From assembly GCA_020435865.1 (NCBI GenBank), contig JAGQYZ010000057.1, positions 645-14,561 on the forward strand: 13,917 nt of DNA. The letters run 5' to 3'. The notes under the pieces were generated by a model, which was not told the DNA's origin, searched no databases, and worked only from the letters and a program-made list of their open reading frames with translations. Shown piece by piece: positions 1 through 6,741 of the stretch. Source of the DNA: Aequorivita sp. GTDB lineage: Bacteria; Bacteroidota; Bacteroidia; Flavobacteriales; Flavobacteriaceae. Position 1 is the stretch's first letter, and every line of letters starts with the position of its first letter. The position numbers and the translations under genes are program-made.

Positions 1-675
1 GCAAGAGAAAAAGGTGGTCCTGATGCCAACCGTATCGCCAACGATCCTGCGTTCCAGAGAACGCGAGAAAATGGGTCTGAATTTGGGCGTGCTGGTAAAG
101 GTGGAAAACTTCTAAGAATTGCGCTTAGAAACATGATGCAAAACGCTTCTGACAAACGAGTAACGAGTCGATTAACCAAAAAACTAGTGTCAGTTGTACA
201 AACTGATGCCGTGAATGATCGTGGTAATCGCACCATTCAGGATGGAGATTTGTCTTTATTGAGCGGTTTTGAGTTCAATATCAATGGAAAGCTGGCAAGT
301 GTGTTTTTCCCTGCTTATACCTCAGCTATTGACCGTGTGGCAGGTACTGCAGTGGTTAATTTACCCGCCATTGCTCCTGTGAATGATATTGTGGCACCAG
401 GTGGGACAACTCATTTTAGGATTTCTGTTGGTGGCGCTGAAGTAGATTTTGCTACAGAAACCCATGTGTTTGCTAATGAAGCTTCGGCAATTTTACCTTG
501 GGACGGAGCTACAGTTCCTGCAGCTGCGTTAACTGCCAACCTTACTCCTAACTCTGTTTTGCCAATTGTACAGGTGATTGAGGTGGAGTTTTTCCAAGAA
601 GTGAACGGACAAATGTATTCACTCAAAAACGGGGCTTACAACGCCTTGGGTGTAGTGGCCATTGATACTCCGTAA
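1..675 (+). CDS. Hypothetical Bacteroidota protein, 5' end missing
   Basis: The reading frame is open from the first base, so the true start lies outside the window; an internal ATG at 133 is not the likely start because the preceding 44 codons read as good protein. The visible 224 residues begin with a Gly/Arg-rich segment (FGRAGKGGK, about residues 28-36), then a region of short beta-type stretches ending VVAIDTP. I see no signal peptide, membrane segment or catalytic motif. The pattern resembles a family of unknown function that I recall as common in Bacteroidota beside DUF5675 genes, which is the neighbour here (2 nt downstream). A structural or phage-derived role is only a guess. Confidence 0.75.
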   Translation, partial: AREKGGPDANRIANDPAFQRTRENGSEFGRAGKGGKLLRIALRNMMQNASDKRVTSRLTKKLVSVVQTDAVNDRGNRTIQDGDLSLLSGFEFNINGKLASVFFPAYTSAIDRVAGTAVVNLPAIAPVNDIVAPGGTTHFRISVGGAEVDFATETHVFANEASAILPWDGATVPAAALTANLTPNSVLPIVQVIEVEFFQEVNGQMYSLKNGAYNALGVVAIDTP

Positions 676-677
676 TC

Positions 678-1100
678 ATGGAATTGATAATGGAAAGAGC
701 TTATTATAAAGAGGGTGTCAATGGCACTCTCTTTTGCTCTGGTCATTTCTTATGTTTTACCATAGAATTGCCTTGGAAAGACAATAAGCGTTCCATTTCC
801 TGTATTCCGGAAGGGTGTTATGAACTTGAATATAGATTCTCAGCCAAGTTTCGACATCATTTATTAGTGAAAGGAGTCGAAAACAGGCAACTAATACTCT
901 TCCACCCTGCTAATGATGCCCTTGAGGAATTAGAGGGTTGTATAGCCCCTGTAATTTATTTAAGTGGCATTGGCAAAGGTGTACAATCACGTCCAGCTAT
1001 GCAAAAACTAATGTCTTTGATCCATCAGGCTAAAGATAGAAAAGAACCTATTTTATTAACCATTAAACAAACAAATCATGAATGTCATACAACGATTTAA
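678..1100 (+). CDS. DUF5675 family protein
   Basis: This 140-residue protein matches what I know of DUF5675. It has a short beta-rich start, CFTIELPWKDNKRSISCIP (about residues 26-44), a GCYELEYRFSAKF stretch, and then LILFHPANDALEELEGCIAP (about 72-91). The conserved Glu-Leu-Pro-Trp, Ser-Cys-Ile-Pro, His-Pro-Ala-Asn and Gly-Cys-Ile-Ala-Pro positions are all present, as in the intact family. DUF5675 proteins occur in phages and phage-like clusters; an enzymatic, possibly murein-related, role has been suggested but I cannot show it. The start at 678 is 2 nt after the previous stop; ATG 690 (MERAYYKEG) is an alternative. The 3' end overlaps the next gene by 23 nt, which implies an operon. Confidence 0.85.
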   Translation: MELIMERAYYKEGVNGTLFCSGHFLCFTIELPWKDNKRSISCIPEGCYELEYRFSAKFRHHLLVKGVENRQLILFHPANDALEELEGCIAPVIYLSGIGKGVQSRPAMQKLMSLIHQAKDRKEPILLTIKQTNHECHTTI

Positions 1101-1311
1101 GGAACCAACACCAAAGTTTTTCAGAACTCTAAGAAATATAGGCATTGCACTGGCCACTGCGGGTGGAGCTATTATAGCTGCTCCCATCAGTATGCCTGCT
1201 ATTATAGTAACCATTGCCACTTATTTGACCGTTGCTGGCACTGTGGCCACCGCAGTAAGTCAGGCAGTTGTTTCAGGTGAGGAAGATGAGAATGAAGACG
1301 AAAGCCCATAG
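1078..1311 (+). CDS. Small membrane protein, holin-like
   Basis: The protein has 77 residues. A basic N terminus (about 1-19, MNVIQRFKEPTPKFFRTLR) is followed by two hydrophobic stretches, about 20-36 and 40-65, rich in Ala, Ile, Val and Gly, and an acidic tail (GEEDENEDESP). A short basic head, two closely spaced membrane segments and a charged tail are typical of holin-like proteins. Its place directly after DUF5675, overlapping it by 23 nt, supports a lysis-type or membrane-pore role, but this is inferred from architecture alone. It could equally be an unrelated small membrane protein of a Bacteroidota accessory cluster. Confidence 0.65.
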   Translation: MNVIQRFKEPTPKFFRTLRNIGIALATAGGAIIAAPISMPAIIVTIATYLTVAGTVATAVSQAVVSGEEDENEDESP

Positions 1312-1313
1312 TT

Positions 1314-1496
1314 GTGTTAGGTATCAATTTTGAACAAAAGTTCAGTATAGTAGGTGGCACTGCCTTTGGAATACTTCCAAACATACCCCTTGATGACCTA
1401 AAAACTACCATTGTCATGGCCTCTGTTGGTGCTATTGTCAGTTTTATAGTGTCCTCAATCCTTAGAATTCTTTTCCAAAAATTTCGGAAAGATTAA
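1314..1496 (+). CDS. Small single-pass membrane protein
   Basis: This is a 60-residue protein starting with GTG at 1314, 2 nt after the previous stop; no upstream in-frame start is available because of TAG 1309-1311. The N-terminal half is short and mixed. Residues about 32-53 (IVMASVGAIVSFIVSSILRIL) form a clear membrane helix, followed by a basic end (FQKFRKD), which predicts a cytoplasmic C terminus. It is the last gene of the cluster, followed within 10 nt by a hairpin terminator. I do not recognise a family; I place it with the holin-like gene as a possible lysis or membrane accessory factor. Confidence 0.55.
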   Translation: MLGINFEQKFSIVGGTAFGILPNIPLDDLKTTIVMASVGAIVSFIVSSILRILFQKFRKD

Positions 1497-1502
1497 TAGC
1501 TC

Positions 1503-1531
1503 AAAAGCCTGGGAACTATCCTAGGCTTTTT
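1503..1531 (+). terminator. Rho-independent-like terminator
   Basis: AAAAGCCT at 1503-1510 pairs with AGGCTTTT at 1523-1530, and the stem continues inward as GGGA/TCC with one unpaired base. The right arm ends in a run of five T. It sits just after the stop of the small membrane-protein gene and closes the four-gene + strand cluster. The A-rich left arm means it could also act on the opposite strand. Confidence 0.65.
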
Positions 1532-1587
1532 GAATTCAGACTATACCCATTCATAAATTTTAAAACAAAGAAAAAACAATAAAAAAG

Positions 1588-1600
1588 AAAGCCATTACTT
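1588..1600 (+). repeat. Left copy of 13-bp inverted repeat
   Basis: AAAGCCATTACTT here is the exact reverse complement of 4336-4348. The two copies enclose the stem-loop, the tandem repeats, the fic gene and the GC-rich structured region. A 13-bp match can arise by chance in a window this size, so its meaning rests on position only. I saw no clear target-site duplication outside the copies. Confidence 0.3.
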
Positions 1601-1612
1601 AGGTGGCGTGGG

Positions 1613-1696
1613 CAAGCTGTCAAGGTTTTTGCGAAAAAATACTATTGAAGATGGAGATTTTTTCCAAAACCCGAAGGGCTTGACCTTGATAGCTTG
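1613..1696. repeat. Long stem-loop with 13-bp arms
   Basis: CAAGCTGTCAAGG (1613-1625) pairs with CCTTGATAGCTTG (1684-1696); the only exception is one C-to-T change, which still allows a G-U pair if transcribed. The 58-nt interior holds a small TTTTT-GCG-AAAAA hairpin (1626-1638). The stem lies within about 410 bp between the lysis-like cluster and fic that contain no credible gene. The wobble-compatible mismatch hints at selection on structure. It could be a small RNA, a folded recombination or transfer site, or a miniature element. Confidence 0.45.
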
Positions 1697-1800
1697 ATGC
1701 AGTGGGCGGAGGAAGCCAACTAACTTGCTTTACTTTTTTATTTTTTATCCTACTAAGGAGCCAAATATTGCCAATATAACCAGTATTTTTAATACCTTTA

Positions 1801-1920
1801 CTTAGATTAATAATAATAGTACAGCTTAAATCAATAACAATAGCACAACTTAAATTAATAATATTAGCACAACTTAAATTAATAACAATAGTACGAAGTA
1901 AACCCATAATATTAGCATCA
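1801..1920 (+). repeat. Five 24-bp tandem repeats upstream of fic
   Basis: Units lie at 1801-1824, 1825-1848, 1849-1872, 1873-1896 and 1897-1920. Units 2-4 are the closest; each starts CTTAAAT, continues AATAA, and ends TAG(C/T)AC plus two bases. The first is slightly diverged and the fifth strongly. The array stops 21 bp before the fic ATG. The unit is exactly eight codons long, so long stop-free frames appear on both strands, but none has a start and a plausible protein. Evenly phased repeats in front of a gene with a putative DNA-binding N terminus suggest an autoregulatory operator. There are no spacers, so it is not a CRISPR. Confidence 0.7.
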
Positions 1921-1941
1921 AAAACATAAGTTCCAAATACA

Positions 1942-3492
1942 ATGGCAACACCAAGTGAGAAATTAGCAGAATCTTTAGAAAGATTAAGAGCGTTACAAGA
2001 AGCAGGTATAGTAGCAATACGAACCTCTGATATAACTAGAATACATAGGGAAAGGCTACTTTCCAATGGCTTCATAAAAGAAGTATTGCTAGGGTGGTAT
2101 ATTGCGGTGGCCCATGATGAACAAGCTGGAGACAGTACTTCCTGGTATAGTTCATTTTGGGATTTTTGCGCTAGATATTTACAAGAAAGGTATGAAGATG
2201 ACTATTGCATTTCGGCAGAACAATCCTTGATGTTGCATGCCAGAAATATAGCAGTACCTAAACAACTAATAATACGATCTACCAAAGGAAATAATACTGC
2301 TACCCCATTACTTTATGGAACTTCATTGTTTGTCATGAAATCACCATTACCAGACAAAGCAGAAATTGAAACCTACAATGGTGTTAGAGTAGTAAACCTA
2401 GTGTCATCATTAATCCATAGTACACCTACTCTATTTGAAAGAGAACCAGTGGATACAAGAACTGCCTTAATGATGCTTAGAGATGCTTCTGAGCTTTTAG
2501 CCTACTTGTTGGAAGGAGGGCATACCAAAATTGCAGGCAGATTGGCTGGAGCCTATAGGAATATAGGTAATGATAAAATAGCTGATGATATTATCAAGAC
2601 TATGAAAGCTGCTGGATATGATGTGAGAGAAAGTGATCCTTTCAAAGAAACAATAGATGTAAAAATAAACCCACGGGAACATTCACCATACGTTAATAGA
2701 ATCAAATTAATGTGGGAAAATATGAGGAAAGTGGTTATAGGTGCCTTCCCAAAAGCTCCTGGAATCCCTAACGATATTACTATATATCTAAAGCAAATTG
2801 AAGAACTCTATACTACAGATGCCTATCACTCCTTATCCATTGAAAGATACCGGGTAACTCCAGATCTTATTGAGCGCGTTAGAAGTGGTTCCTGGAATGC
2901 TGCAGAGAATGAAGAAGATCTACAGCATAGAAATGCTATGGCCGCCAGAGGCTATTGGCAAGCTTTCAATGCGGTTAAAAATAGCATTCAAAATATATTT
3001 AAAGGGGAGAATTCAGGTAAAGTTGTAGATAGAGAACATGGTGATTGGTACAGAGAACTATTTGCACCAAGTGTTGCTGTTGGATTAATAAAAGCTTCTG
3101 ATTTAGCTGGGTATAGAAACAGCCAAGTCTATATTGGACAATCCAAACATACACCCATCAATAAAGATGGTGTTAGGGATGTCATGCCAGTTCTTTTTGA
3201 GCTTCTAGAAAATGAAGAGGAGGCTAGTGTTCGTGCTGTATTGGGACACTTTATTTTTGTTTATATCCACCCTTATATGGATGGCAATGGAAGGATGGGT
3301 CGCTTTTTAATGAATGCCATGCTTTCTTCGGGAGGTTATCCGTGGACTGTGATACCGGTTGAGGCTAGAGCAGAATATATGGCCGCATTAGAAAGTGCTA
3401 GTGTTGAGCAAAATATTGAGCCTTTTGCTTTTTTTCTAGCTGATTTAGTAAAAGCAAGTATGGATGGAAAACCTGTTGCAAAATTATCCTAA
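1942..3492 (+). CDS. Fic family protein with AbiEi-like N-terminal half
   Basis: Fic enzymes transfer AMP or related groups from nucleotides to target proteins. The 516 residues carry the motif HPYMDGNGRMGR at 443-454, containing the catalytic His443, the Mg-binding Asp447 and the phosphate-contacting Gly/Arg residues, so the enzyme looks active. An N-terminal inhibitory helix of the (S/T)xxxE(G/N) type is seen as S297-LSI-E301, but the next residue is Arg302 instead of Gly/Asn. Residues about 20-55 (SDITRIHRERL...GWYIA) resemble a winged helix, and about 55-215 resemble AbiEi antitoxins, including VRVVNLVSSLIHSTPTL. ATG 1942 is the first start after an in-frame TAA at 1927. The gene stands alone behind five 24-bp repeats, with no separate antitoxin gene. 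It is probably a self-controlled toxin or regulator; the targets are unknown. Confidence 0.9.
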   Translation: MATPSEKLAESLERLRALQEAGIVAIRTSDITRIHRERLLSNGFIKEVLLGWYIAVAHDEQAGDSTSWYSSFWDFCARYLQERYEDDYCISAEQSLMLHARNIAVPKQLIIRSTKGNNTATPLLYGTSLFVMKSPLPDKAEIETYNGVRVVNLVSSLIHSTPTLFEREPVDTRTALMMLRDASELLAYLLEGGHTKIAGRLAGAYRNIGNDKIADDIIKTMKAAGYDVRESDPFKETIDVKINPREHSPYVNRIKLMWENMRKVVIGAFPKAPGIPNDITIYLKQIEELYTTDAYHSLSIERYRVTPDLIERVRSGSWNAAENEEDLQHRNAMAARGYWQAFNAVKNSIQNIFKGENSGKVVDREHGDWYRELFAPSVAVGLIKASDLAGYRNSQVYIGQSKHTPINKDGVRDVMPVLFELLENEEEASVRAVLGHFIFVYIHPYMDGNGRMGRFLMNAMLSSGGYPWTVIPVEARAEYMAALESASVEQNIEPFAFFLADLVKASMDGKPVAKLS

Positions 3493-3499
3493 GACATAC

Positions 3500-3518
3500 T
3501 TAAGATAAAACATCTTAA
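3500..3518 (+). terminator. Stem-loop just after fic
   Basis: TTAAGAT (3500-3506) and ATCTTAA (3512-3518) form a perfect 7-bp stem with the loop AAAAC, 7 nt after the fic stop. The stem is AT-rich and has no T-tract after it, so it may act only as an mRNA 3'-end stabiliser or weak terminator. Confidence 0.35.
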
Positions 3519-3542
3519 ATATCAAATAAGAATAAGATATAA

Positions 3543-4195
3543 TAGCAGGTAATCGCGAAGCGTCCCGCGGAGCGGGTATAGCGAGCCGTAGCGAGTTGAG
3601 CAAAGGTGGTGTGGGAGGAAGCCCGACGGAGGAGGGCACCCACGCCAACGTGGTACACGTAGGGCTGGCACGATTTTTTGCCTTTGATGTGGAAAAGGGC
3701 AAGTGTAGCGATTGAATGCAGCATAGCGGCCGTGGAAACGGAATGGAGCAAACTAAATAACTTCTTTAAAGGTTTAAGCGTTTCATTATTACTTAACAAA
3801 AATAGCGACATGGAGTTGTAACGGGTCGCGTAGCGAAATGAATGAGCTACTCTTGCTGAGCTTGCCCAAAAGGGGCTGCTTGCAGGGATAGAGGAACGAA
3901 AGGCCGAAAAGTAGCTCCTGAAGGCAAGGAGAAACTGCAAAAATCGTGACAGCCCGTAAAACCTGCAGCGAACAGCAGGCGAGCAAAATAGTGAAGCAGC
4001 GGTTGACCCCCAATTTAATACTTGTGAGCCTTGTGCGAACACCTTATTGGGGTTTGGGGGACAAAGAAAGCTGCGGGTGAGGTAGTGCTGGCGTGTGTGA
4101 AATAAAGCAAAGCCAGGACGCAACCGAGGATGTGTCACCGCAGGGTGACCTGGGTGGTATATGCAAGGGAATGTACTGAATGGTATGGTTTGATA
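3543..4195 (+). other. GC-rich, hairpin-packed non-coding region (candidate structured RNA or folded DNA)
   Basis: This stretch is richer in GC than its surroundings and has no convincing gene. On the + strand it folds into a series of local hairpins: CCCGC/GCGGG (3564-3576); GGTGTGGG/CCCACGCC (3608-3646, one G-U) with GCCC/GGGC nested inside; ACGTG/CACGT (3648-3660); TTGCCTTT/AAGGGCAA (3678-3702, one G-U); CCGT-GGAA-ACGG with a GNRA-type loop (3730-3741); TCGC/GCGA (3826-3836); CTCCT/AGGAG (3915-3931); CCTGC/GCAGG (3962-3979); GCAGC/GCTGC (3996-4074) enclosing CCCCCAA/TTGGGGG; CTGGC/GCCAG (4088-4116); GTCACC/GGTGAC (4134-4149). G-U pairs and a GNRA loop favour an RNA read from the + strand, possibly as part of the fic transcript. 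I recall similar sequence as a dispersed repeat in Bacteroidota but cannot name a family. Confidence 0.45.
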
Positions 4196-4220
4196 GATCC
4201 GGAAACAAGTTCAGGATACA
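4196..4220. repeat. Palindromic repeat of the GGAAACAAGTTCAGGAT type
   Basis: GATCC-GGAAACAAGTTC-AGGAT is a slightly decayed copy of the palindromic repeat seen in cleaner form at 10181 and 11459. It lies at the end of the structured non-coding region and links this block to the repeat-rich module on the right. Confidence 0.55.
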
Positions 4221-4335
4221 AGGAAAAGATATACTACTTGCAGATATGCTTTATGGAACAAAACAGAGGCACTGCCGAACACCTTATTACCTGCCCCCCT
4301 AAAAAGCGTTGGCAAAAATAACGGAAGGCTTTACA

Positions 4336-4348
4336 AAGTAATGGCTTT
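4336..4348 (-). repeat. Right copy of 13-bp inverted repeat
   Basis: AAGTAATGGCTTT is the exact reverse complement of 1588-1600. It lies between the structured region and the 3' end of the methyltransferase gene. The remaining bases up to 4442 are AT-rich and hold no gene that I can support. The same caution about chance applies as for the left copy. Confidence 0.3.
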
Positions 4349-4442
4349 TATTTATACAAAATGGCAAGAGTAATATCCCTAAAAAACAAAGTTAGATTGT
4401 TATAAAAACAGGTGAAAGATTACATACTAAGCTATTAAATGA

Positions 4443-6164
4443 TTAGCCTGCAGCAGCTGGAAATGTATTATTTCCATAATCATGATTGGGCTGTAATTCA
4501 AATAGATCTGACGACATATTCGCTTTCTCTGACACTTTTAGCCTTCTATTAAGTAATTTTAATCTTATATTTTCTAGTTTCTCAAAATCAACATTTTCCA
4601 AGAGAATACTATTTGTATATCGGAGAATTTCAGAAATACTCATATTATCTCTAAGCATTTGATCTAACTTATTAAATTCTTCTTCAGAAATATTGTCTTT
4701 GTAAGGTATTGAAAGACATTTGAATTCATTAGGTGTAAGCTCTAAAACACCTCCCCCATAAAATCTACCCTCTAATTCTGCAAGTAAAAATGTTAGAGAA
4801 TTATAAAACGAAAAACACAATGATCGAATATCATAGTCTTTTTTTGTATTAATACGATAAAATGAATCTGTTACAAATACATTAGCTTTGTTCACAACCA
4901 TACGAGGATACAAATGTGTTCGCTTAATAAATAAACCCTCAGACATCCATACACTAGGAACATGATACCAATTGTTTCTTTTAGTCATTTTATACTTTTC
5001 ATGTATCTTAAGTTCCTCTCCCTTATCAAGATAATTATTTAAGTGTTTACCGAGATACTTTTTAGAAACATCCGGTATATGTAATAAGTTAACCGCTTTG
5101 TTAGCTTTACACAACAGTTCAAAATCAGAAACAGTGAAATTTACTACTGATGGAAGCATACTGCCCTTGTGAAGAATTGGCTTTAGGGATTTCCTGCTGG
5201 ACTTTAATTGAAACTCATTTAATTTTTCTTCATTCAATATGAAGTAATCGTTTGCCGCAGTGACTATACCAACACTTGCATTAGTACAAAAATGACTGAC
5301 TGGTTTAAATTTTTCTTTTAAATCAGAAACAAAATTTAATTCAACGTCAGACAGAATATAATTAGTCCACTTATCAAGGGTGGTACGGTGTATATTACTA
5401 AATTTCTCTGTGAATTTAGGTTCTCTTAAATCATTTAATTCCTCCACCTGGTAAAAAGAAAAACCATGTTCATTCTCATTAGGGTGATTTTTAATTCCTA
5501 TGATTGCAACAACATCTTGTTGAATGCCTTCAAAAATTAACTCATTAAATGCAAAAACCTCAACTCTAGAAAATTGATCCGAAATCAATTGTCGTAGGTG
5601 TCTTGTATGTTTAACCTGAAGAATTTCTGAAGGCAGAACTAAGCATAAAACTCCGTTTTCTTCCAAGGAAATAATATTAGCTTGAACAAATAATGGCCAA
5701 ATGTTTTTAATTTTTTGTGTATTAATAAAATCTGGAAAATGTTCATTAGAAATTCTTTGAACTTCCTCACATCTTTTAATTTGAGCCTCATCAAGGTGAT
5801 TCTTTTTTATATAAGGCGGATTTCCGATGATTAAAGAATATCGTTTGTCACAAGAAGTAAAATACTCTAGGTAATCTTGATTTAATTCCTCAATTAATAT
5901 GTTTTGAGTTGAATTGAGTATTTGACTTGCTTTTTTAAGTTCTTCATTATTAACATCTACTATGTCTATTGCCGAGTGCCGGAAATCATTAAAGTCTATA
6001 ATATTAACTAAAGAGTCAACAAATTGACCATCACCACAACTTGGCTCAAGTATAGATAAATTCTCTCTTTCATTAAGATATTTTCTATAAATATGGCTTA
6101 CCAAAAAGTCTGAAAGGATTTTGGGTGTATAGTATGATCCTGTACTTTTTTTATTGGACATCAA
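4443..6164 (-). CDS. N6-adenine DNA methyltransferase (Eco57I/TaqI-like)
   Basis: This enzyme is predicted to move a methyl group from S-adenosylmethionine to adenine N6 in a specific DNA site. Of its 573 residues, TGSYYTP at 8-14 is motif X, LEPSCGDGQF at 39-48 is the SAM-binding motif I and NPPY at 115-118 is the catalytic motif IV. This is the X-I-IV order of the gamma class. The rest fits a target-recognition domain, including EGRFYGGGVLELTPNEF near residues 435-451, a pattern shared by this family. I see no nuclease domain, so it is not a complete type IIG enzyme. It is the last gene of the operon and overlaps the HNH gene by 14 nt; the second Met (6161) is an equally possible start. It probably protects host DNA from the HNH protein, though a signalling role for the mark is possible. 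Confidence 0.88.
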   Translation of the reverse strand: MMSNKKSTGSYYTPKILSDFLVSHIYRKYLNERENLSILEPSCGDGQFVDSLVNIIDFNDFRHSAIDIVDVNNEELKKASQILNSTQNILIEELNQDYLEYFTSCDKRYSLIIGNPPYIKKNHLDEAQIKRCEEVQRISNEHFPDFINTQKIKNIWPLFVQANIISLEENGVLCLVLPSEILQVKHTRHLRQLISDQFSRVEVFAFNELIFEGIQQDVVAIIGIKNHPNENEHGFSFYQVEELNDLREPKFTEKFSNIHRTTLDKWTNYILSDVELNFVSDLKEKFKPVSHFCTNASVGIVTAANDYFILNEEKLNEFQLKSSRKSLKPILHKGSMLPSVVNFTVSDFELLCKANKAVNLLHIPDVSKKYLGKHLNNYLDKGEELKIHEKYKMTKRNNWYHVPSVWMSEGLFIKRTHLYPRMVVNKANVFVTDSFYRINTKKDYDIRSLCFSFYNSLTFLLAELEGRFYGGGVLELTPNEFKCLSIPYKDNISEEEFNKLDQMLRDNMSISEILRYTNSILLENVDFEKLENIRLKLLNRRLKVSEKANMSSDLFELQPNHDYGNNTFPAAAG

Positions 6165-6741
6165 AAAGTTTATTTAAATAGACTTCCTCCAATTCATATA
6201 GAGCTAATTGGCCCGCACTAATTATTGGGTCGTTAGGTGATTGTTGCCTTAAGACTTTACCTTCTTCAATTGCATTTCTTAATTTCTCAAGAAACCAAAC
6301 AATAGTATGCTGGTTATTAAAAAGTCCTAATTCTTTATACATCCACTTACCTAGATCTGTTTCCCAATCAATCTCACCATTATCATAACGACAAAAATGA
6401 GAAGAATAGGCTGGGTCTGTTGGATCAACAAAGCCTGTGTTACCTACTAATAAAATATTTTCATCATTAGAAGGCCATGTACCGCTCTTTGTCCTATTAC
6501 AAGATTTACAAGAATAAACAAGATTGTCATACGCATTATCTGGAATCAAATTTAAAACTCTTCTAGGACGATAATGGTCAACCTCAAAATCATTGTTTCG
6601 TCTTAAATCAAAAGAGTCACAATAGCCACAACGCATATTAAAATCTTGTCTTAACTCAGGAAAATAATCAGCATGGTTTGGCTTTATTGCAGGGAAACTT
6701 CTTATAGGTGTTGAGGCTCTAAATGGAAATTTATTTAGCAT
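6151..6741 (-). CDS. HNH endonuclease
   Basis: The protein has 196 residues with a zinc-ribbon HNH fold: Cys38-xx-Cys41 (CGYC), Asp55-His56 (the DHYRP segment), Asn73 in YDNL, and Cys78-xx-Cys81-Asn82-xx-Lys85. All metal-binding and catalytic positions are present, so it should cut nucleic acid. The C-terminal half (about 100-196) is helical and has no domain I recognise. The layout recalls small HNH nucleases of defence systems such as the PtuB/TIGR02646 group, but the usual PtuA ATPase is absent. It overlaps the receiver gene by 11 nt upstream and the methyltransferase by 14 nt downstream. I take it to be the restriction partner of the methyltransferase. Confidence 0.85.
   Translation of the reverse strand: MLNKFPFRASTPIRSFPAIKPNHADYFPELRQDFNMRCGYCDSFDLRRNNDFEVDHYRPRRVLNLIPDNAYDNLVYSCKSCNRTKSGTWPSNDENILLVGNTGFVDPTDPAYSSHFCRYDNGEIDWETDLGKWMYKELGLFNNQHTIVWFLEKLRNAIEEGKVLRQQSPNDPIISAGQLALYELEEVYLNKLFDVQ

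Noticed and set aside
1801..1920. Possible CRISPR array
   Set aside because: The repeats are directly adjacent with no spacers and there are no cas genes.
1620..2075. 151-codon minus-strand frame with eight-residue repeats
   Set aside because: It is produced by the 24-bp tandem repeats, whose unit is a multiple of three, and it overlaps the fic start; no protein-like features remain outside the repeats.
3515..4138. 207-codon minus-strand frame through the GC-rich region
   Set aside because: The translation is rich in Ser, Arg, Phe and Cys with no domain, and the DNA is explained by many hairpins; such frames are common by-products of structured or repeated DNA.
3543..4195. Group II intron or retron
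   Set aside because: I found no domain V-like hairpin with the expected bases and no reverse transcriptase gene in the window.
4130..4321. 63-codon + strand frame
   Set aside because: It starts inside a hairpin of the structured region, runs through a palindromic repeat and shows no recognisable protein pattern.
4443..6164. Single-chain type IIG restriction-methyltransferase
   Set aside because: The N terminus begins directly with methyltransferase motif X and no nuclease motif is visible; the nuclease is a separate HNH gene.
6151..6741. Septu (PtuA/PtuB) system
   Set aside because: The HNH protein resembles PtuB in layout, but there is no PtuA-type ABC ATPase and the neighbours are a kinase, a receiver and a methyltransferase.
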